Origin: Ignavibacteriales bacterium
GTDB lineage: Bacteria > Bacteroidota > Ignavibacteria > UBA10030
Assembly (NCBI GenBank): GCA_016192345.1
Contig: JACPUH010000031.1
Coordinates: forward strand, 1 to 55,495
Direction of reading: 5' to 3'
Length of the DNA stretch: 55,495 nucleotides
Position 1 is the first letter of the stretch, and the number at the start of each line of letters is the position of its first letter. This document shows positions 52,037 to 55,495 of the stretch, piece by piece. The translations under genes were made by a program, and so were the position numbers. Under the pieces are notes generated by a model that saw only the letters and a list, made by a program, of their open reading frames with translations, did no database searches and had not been told where the DNA came from.

Positions 52037-53679
52037 TCAGCCCCTGCTTTTTCCCTATGTTCGTAAATGGAGATGAAGTAAAGCTGTCCCGGCGGGGCTT
52101 CCAGTTCTGCCGCGTTCGTGACAGGTTCCAGGGGGCCGTCGGTGCCGGGGGTCCACTCGAAGCGGGCCACAAACCGGTAATGCTCCCGGGCGTATGCTCG
52201 GAACCACCTGAGTAATTCCTTTTCCGCTTCCCCTGTTGCGTACCAACCCGGGGTGAGTTGACAATAGAGGAGAAATCGCGGCGCTGCGGATTCGATCTCT
52301 CTCATGAACTCCTCCCGCATCTTGGCGGCGTACGGCTGCGGCTCAGTCGTCGAGTTGATATAGAGGTAGCCTGATGCGGGGCGTCGTTGGGCATAGAACG
52401 GTATTTGGGGTTCGCTCCCGATGATCCCGATCCTGTCTTCCCGGTCGCTGCGCTCCTGGATAAAACGGGCGATGGGAAGCGACTGGGAAAATGGCTGTCC
52501 GCCGTATGTCAGTCGGGTGATGGCGCGGGGACTGAGGGAGAAGAAAACATCCGCATGGGCTGCCACCGTTGAAGCAAGTGCCATGACCACAACGATCATC
52601 GGCGGAGCGATCCGTAGCCATGGTGCATGAGCCCGCGCGAAAAAGGTTTTGATGAATTCGATTCCCAATCCAAAAGAGAGTGCCGCCACAGGAATCAGGA
52701 GGATAAAATAGTGGGGACGAAAGATAAAACCCGGGGTGACGGCGAGGAATCCGCCTGCAAGGAAACTCATGATGAGGACCCGGTGAGGCTTGAGAGTGTT
52801 AGTGAGAAAGACCGCCGCGAAACCGAGACCGGCAACCAGCCAGAGCAGGAGAGTTGTTTGGAATAAAGGAAGGAAGCCCGACCGGAAATAGTGAGGGGCA
52901 TCGTTGACGTCAAGGATCGATGCGTAGGCCCGTGCATAGGTGAAGCTCCAGAACAAGAATCGGTCAAGGGTTCCGGAGACGGCTATCGACAGAAATGCTG
53001 CGGCCAGCGGGGTTACAAGTCCGGCAAGGAACAATCCCATCTGCCGTGCGAAAGGAACGACTGGAAATCCGGCATTGCTTCTGATCACTGAATAGGCAAC
53101 AAGACATCCTGCGAGAGCCAGGAAGGCGCCATGCTGTTTGATACAGACGGCTGTTCCAAACATGAGGCCGCTGAGGATGAGCGGAAACGTTCCCCGGTTG
53201 TTTCTGAATCGTAAGAGGGCAAGGAGTCCGGCAAGGGCGAAGAGCACGACGAAATGTTCCGCGTTCGCCCAGAACCCATGGACGCGGTTGCTCAATGTGA
53301 GCAGGGCAAATGCGGCACTTGCCGAAAATCCCACCCATCCGTTCACAAGGGTCTTCCCGATGAAGTAGACCAGGATGATCGAGGCTGTGTTGACGAGAAG
53401 CAGTCCGAAGTGAATCGCCTGAAGAGTCTGTCCGAAGATCGCAAGGACGATCGCGTAGGCAAAATAGATGCCGGGGAACTTCATGTTGTACGCTTCGGCG
53501 TAGGGGGGGACTCCCTCCAGGATCAGTTGCGCCATGGTGGCATACTCCCCCTCATCCCGCTCCAGGGGCACATCGAGGACACGCAACCGGATGGCGGCGG
53601 TGAAGACAATCACGCAAACGAGGAGGAGAAAAGGGGTGTCGGCGGCAAACGCCTTGAATGTCTTGGATGCTTCGCTCAC
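52033..53679 (-). CDS. ArnT/GT39-like glycosyltransferase
   Basis: 548 residues, about 11-12 spans, GT-C fold. The N-terminal LERDEGEYATMAQLILEGVP with the acidic DE pair and YAEAYNMKFPGIYFAY match the ArnT/GT39 active-site loop. The C-terminal soluble part (AAPRFLLYCQLTPGWY) is typical of the class. It overlaps the GT2 gene upstream and the TPR-glycosyltransferase downstream by 4 nt each, so the three are co-translated as a GT2, GT-C, GT-C set. Confidence 0.87.
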   Translation of the reverse strand: MSEASKTFKAFAADTPFLLLVCVIVFTAAIRLRVLDVPLERDEGEYATMAQLILEGVPPYAEAYNMKFPGIYFAYAIVLAIFGQTLQAIHFGLLLVNTASIILVYFIGKTLVNGWVGFSASAAFALLTLSNRVHGFWANAEHFVVLFALAGLLALLRFRNNRGTFPLILSGLMFGTAVCIKQHGAFLALAGCLVAYSVIRSNAGFPVVPFARQMGLFLAGLVTPLAAAFLSIAVSGTLDRFLFWSFTYARAYASILDVNDAPHYFRSGFLPLFQTTLLLWLVAGLGFAAVFLTNTLKPHRVLIMSFLAGGFLAVTPGFIFRPHYFILLIPVAALSFGLGIEFIKTFFARAHAPWLRIAPPMIVVVMALASTVAAHADVFFSLSPRAITRLTYGGQPFSQSLPIARFIQERSDREDRIGIIGSEPQIPFYAQRRPASGYLYINSTTEPQPYAAKMREEFMREIESAAPRFLLYCQLTPGWYATGEAEKELLRWFRAYAREHYRFVARFEWTPGTDGPLEPVTNAAELEAPPGQLYFISIYEHREKAGAE

Positions 53680-54476
53680 CGGGAGTTCCTTGACCTCTCC
53701 TGTTCAGGCATGCTGAGGGACACGTGCCCGGGCTGTTGAAATACGGCCCGGGGTTTGCGTCCCAAAACTCTGCGGAAAAGGTACTGAAGAGCGGTCCAAA
53801 CGGTTCCGATTCCGTACCGAAGGCTGCGTGCGAAATTGATGCTTGATGCTTCCGGGAAGTAGCGAACCGGCACCGGTATTTCTCCGAGACGAAATCCATG
53901 CTCGACGATCTGGAACAATACCTGGCTGTCGAAAACAAAATCATCGGAATTATTCTTGAAGTCGATTGTTTCCAGGACCTTGCGTGTGTAGGCGCGCATG
54001 CCGGTATGCCATTCCGAGAGGTTCTGGCCTGTCACGATATTCTCCAACAGCGTGAGGAATCTGTTGGCGAAGTACTTGTAGGGGGGCATCCCGCCGGCAA
54101 GGGCCTCTTTGCGCGTGCGAATGCGGGTCCCCAGCATGACATCGAAATAGTCGTTCTGGAGAAAATCGACGAAATGGGGAATGAGCCGGGGGTCGTACTG
54201 GTAATCCGGATGCAACATCACGACAATATCGGCCCCGCGCTGCAAGGCGAGGGTATAGCATGTTTTCTGGTTTCCCCCGTAACCCTTGTTCAGGTCATGT
54301 TGTTCAACGATCAAATTCAGCGAACGGCCTATGCGCACCGTTTGATCGTTGCTCGCGTCGTCCACCAAAATAATTTCGTCGACAATATCGGTAGGGATCT
54401 CCGATACAGTTTGTTTCAGGGTCTTTTCCGCCTGATACGCGGGTAAGACAACGATGACCTTGGGTTTGTTCGGCAT
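53676..54476 (-). CDS. GT2-family glycosyltransferase (polyprenyl-phosphate sugar synthase-like)
   Basis: 266 residues with the GT-A fold: VIVVLPAYQAEKTLKQTVSE, VDDASNDQTV, ADIVVMLHPDYQYDPRLIPH, and SEWHTGMRAYTRKVLE. A C-terminal extension (from about 200) lacks obvious spans. It is the first gene of the operon with the two GT-C enzymes. ATG 54476 is used; the frame opens further upstream to a TTG, but a possible -10 (TATAGT, minus strand 54488-54483) overlaps that region. Confidence 0.85.
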   Translation of the reverse strand: MPNKPKVIVVLPAYQAEKTLKQTVSEIPTDIVDEIILVDDASNDQTVRIGRSLNLIVEQHDLNKGYGGNQKTCYTLALQRGADIVVMLHPDYQYDPRLIPHFVDFLQNDYFDVMLGTRIRTRKEALAGGMPPYKYFANRFLTLLENIVTGQNLSEWHTGMRAYTRKVLETIDFKNNSDDFVFDSQVLFQIVEHGFRLGEIPVPVRYFPEASSINFARSLRYGIGTVWTALQYLFRRVLGRKPRAVFQQPGHVSLSMPEQERSRNSR

Positions 54477-54528
54477 AGGTCCACTATACAAGAAAGTTTC
54501 TTAAAAGGAAAAACCCCGGGCAAGAGAT

Positions 54529-54541
54529 GAAGACTACCTTC
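54529..54541. promoter_or_regulatory. GAAGACTACCTTC site (imperfect operator copy)
   Basis: Outer GAAG and CCTTC match the two palindromes at 54578 and 54611; the centre differs. It lies 53 nt before the GT2 start on the other strand. Confidence 0.45.
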
Positions 54542-54577
54542 AACGAGGCAACCCATTCAAAAAACACGCCAAAGGAC

Positions 54578-54590
54578 GAAGGTTACCTTC
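54578..54590. promoter_or_regulatory. GAAGGTTACCTTC palindrome
   Basis: A near-perfect 13-nt palindrome: GAAGGT and ACCTTC arms around a central T. Centre-to-centre distance to the next copy is 33 nt, about three helical turns. Confidence 0.55.
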
Positions 54591-54610
54591 CGCCAAGCTT
54601 ATTCCCTGAT

Positions 54611-54623
54611 GAAGGTAACCTTC
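54611..54623. promoter_or_regulatory. GAAGGTAACCTTC palindrome
   Basis: GAAGGT and ACCTTC arms around a central A, ending 10 nt before the TTGACA of the pilin-like gene promoter. Confidence 0.55.
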
Positions 54624-54633
54624 AACTTATTTC

Positions 54634-54662
54634 TTGACAATCAGGATTGATTTATCTAAGTT
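54634..54662 (+). promoter_or_regulatory. Probable promoter for the pilin-like gene
   Basis: TTGACA (54634-54639), a 17-bp spacer and TAAGTT (54657-54662; only half of the -10 positions match). It gives a leader of about 270 nt before the ATG at 54939. The palindromes stop just upstream of it. Confidence 0.45.
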
Positions 54663-54711
54663 GCGCTCCACTCAAAGCACCATAGGAAGCATGATCTTGG
54701 AGGAGAGTTCC

Positions 54712-54744
54712 GGGTAAAAATTTCCGCAGGAGAAATTATTTCCC
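54712..54744 (+). repeat. Stem-loop in the pilin-like gene leader
   Basis: GGGTAAAAATTTC (54712-54724) and GAAATTATTTCCC (54732-54744) pair at 11 of 13 positions around a 7-nt loop. The rest of the leader (54663-54938) shows no gene. Confidence 0.4.
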
Positions 54745-54938
54745 CTCTTGAACATGCTTTTCTCGACCAAATACTCGATTTTTCTTCCAGTTCAGCTTGG
54801 TTTTCCCCCTATGTATCAATGGCATAAGACTTGAGCATGGTATTGTATTCAATTCATTGCTACTTAAGCCACACGGTTGTGAATAGTTTGATGATTATTC
54901 ATAACCCCACATCATCACCAATCACACGGAGGTAGTTT

Positions 54939-55343
54939 ATGGGTCAACAACAGTTGCTTCTCATCATCCTCGGCGTTATCATCGTCGGTATCGCCATTGC
55001 GGTGGGACTGAGCCTCTTTTCTGCACAGAGCATTCAATCCAATCGTGACGCTATCATCAACGACCTGAACAACCTTGCTGCTCAGGCCTACCAGCACCGC
55101 ATTCGCCCTGCATCAATGGGGGGTGGAAACGGCGCTTATAATACCAGTACAGGTGGCACGGCATTTACGATTCCGTCGAAGATGTCGTCCAATGAAAATG
55201 CCACTTACGTACCGACGATTGATGATGCTGATAACGTCACCATCGTTGCAACCTCCGCTCAGGATGCGAGCAATACCGTCACCGCAACCATTGATTCAAA
55301 TGGTAAGCTCGTTGGATGGGCCTACGCTGGTGCGTTCCAGTAA
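54939..55343 (+). CDS. Pilin-like small surface or membrane protein
   Basis: 134 residues. MGQQQLLLIILGVIIVGIAI forms an N-terminal hydrophobic helix without a basic leader peptide, followed by a Ser/Thr/Asn-rich, Gly-containing body that ends in GKLVGWAYAGAFQ. The layout (one N-terminal helix, small beta-rich head) is pilin-like, but the usual prepilin cleavage signature with Glu at +5 is not seen, so processing is uncertain. A strong GGAGGT ribosome site precedes ATG 54939 and a perfect terminator follows, suggesting high expression. The long leader and the palindromes upstream suggest regulation. Confidence 0.65.
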   Translation: MGQQQLLLIILGVIIVGIAIAVGLSLFSAQSIQSNRDAIINDLNNLAAQAYQHRIRPASMGGGNGAYNTSTGGTAFTIPSKMSSNENATYVPTIDDADNVTIVATSAQDASNTVTATIDSNGKLVGWAYAGAFQ

Positions 55344-55368
55344 GTCGTTTTGCATGTTGTTCTTCAAA

Positions 55369-55398
55369 GACATCCCGCTTCGGCGGGATGTCTTTTTT
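55369..55398 (+). terminator. Strong intrinsic terminator of the pilin-like gene
   Basis: GACATCCCGC (55369-55378), loop TTCG, GCGGGATGTC (55383-55392): a perfect 10-bp stem with a stable tetraloop, followed by six Ts. Confidence 0.9.
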
Positions 55399-55463
55399 AT
55401 TCTTCGCCCGCTTCCTTCAACAATCTCCTCAGATATCCCTGTGTAAATGGTTGCATCCTCGTC

Positions 55464-55492
55464 TTGACACATTGTTTGAAAAGTTGTATTAT
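55464..55492 (+). promoter_or_regulatory. Near-consensus sigma70-type promoter at the right edge
   Basis: TTGACA (55464-55469), a 17-bp spacer and TATTAT (55487-55492, five of six consensus). Its gene lies beyond the window. Confidence 0.7.
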
Positions 55493-55495
55493 CCA

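Noticed and set aside
54820..54835. Sigma54-like sequence TGGCATAAGACTTGAG before the pilin-like gene
   Set aside because: The GG is present, but the -12 element should read GC and reads GA (GG-N10-GA). The TTGACA at 54634 is better.

Overview
The window looks like chromosomal DNA from a Gram-negative bacterium of the Bacteroidota/Chlorobiota/Ignavibacteria side of the FCB group. The evidence is indirect but consistent. There is a GWxTD-domain secreted protein, a DUF4837 lipoprotein, a large beta-propeller protein ending in the NYPNPFNPSTTI-type C-terminal sorting module of type IX secretion substrates, an Omp85/TamA-type outer-membrane protein, and a short pilin-like protein starting MGQQQLLLI. 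Several promoters have a recognisable -35, a 17-bp spacer and a TATATT-like -10. No prophage, CRISPR array, rRNA operon or complete insertion sequence was seen.

Layout. Positions 1-14491 (+) hold a long, tightly packed run: an FAD-dependent geranylgeranyl-reductase-family enzyme (5' end outside the window), a GT9 glycosyltransferase, a DUF3108 protein, a conserved protein of unknown function, a CPBP membrane protease, a zinc-ribbon protein, CdsA, RimO, the GWxTD protein, a TamA-like barrel, a UbiA-family prenyltransferase, RNase HII, YraN, and the NAD-salvage pair PncB/PncA. CstA, an RNase H-fold exonuclease-like protein and a PAS-PAS-histidine kinase-receiver hybrid follow (14612-19054). Positions 19083-25082 (-) are the classic tilS-hpt-ftsH order, followed by a dolichol-kinase-like membrane enzyme and a DUF4837 lipoprotein. 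Next come a tRNA-Met gene and a two-gene unit with a catalytically degenerate integrase fold plus a small coiled-coil protein (25343-26523). Positions 26849-31204 (+) hold a molybdenum-cofactor cluster (moeA, moaD, moaE, moaA) that ends in a sulfite-oxidase-like molybdoenzyme. Two secreted proteins, a periplasmic M24 peptidase, and rpsU with a small zinc-ribbon gene follow, up to 36792.

From 37133 to 54476 the window is mainly an envelope-glycan region. It has five large multi-membrane GT-C-type glycosyltransferases (two adjacent paralogues, two fused to TPR repeats), two GT2 polyprenyl-phosphate-sugar-synthase-like enzymes and a methyltransferase. A tRNA with anticodon CAU (probably tRNA-Ile2) and an ANL ligase/MMPL exporter pair lie within it. 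The window closes with a pilin-like gene that has conspicuous expression signals, and a near-consensus promoter at the right edge.

The most unusual features are: (a) the tRNA-Ile2 locus at 45586-46033, where a 62-nt block including the first 16 nt of the tRNA is duplicated 142 nt upstream, around two strong hairpins; (b) the integrase-fold gene at 25852-26523, which keeps the fold but has lost two of three catalytic acidic residues and sits in a unit with its own coiled-coil partner and terminator; (c) three GAAGGTWACCTTC-type palindromes between the divergent glycosyltransferase operon and pilin gene; and (d) the ligase/MMPL pair with two perfect 15-nt palindromes upstream. All functions are inferred by reading motifs; no database search was run.
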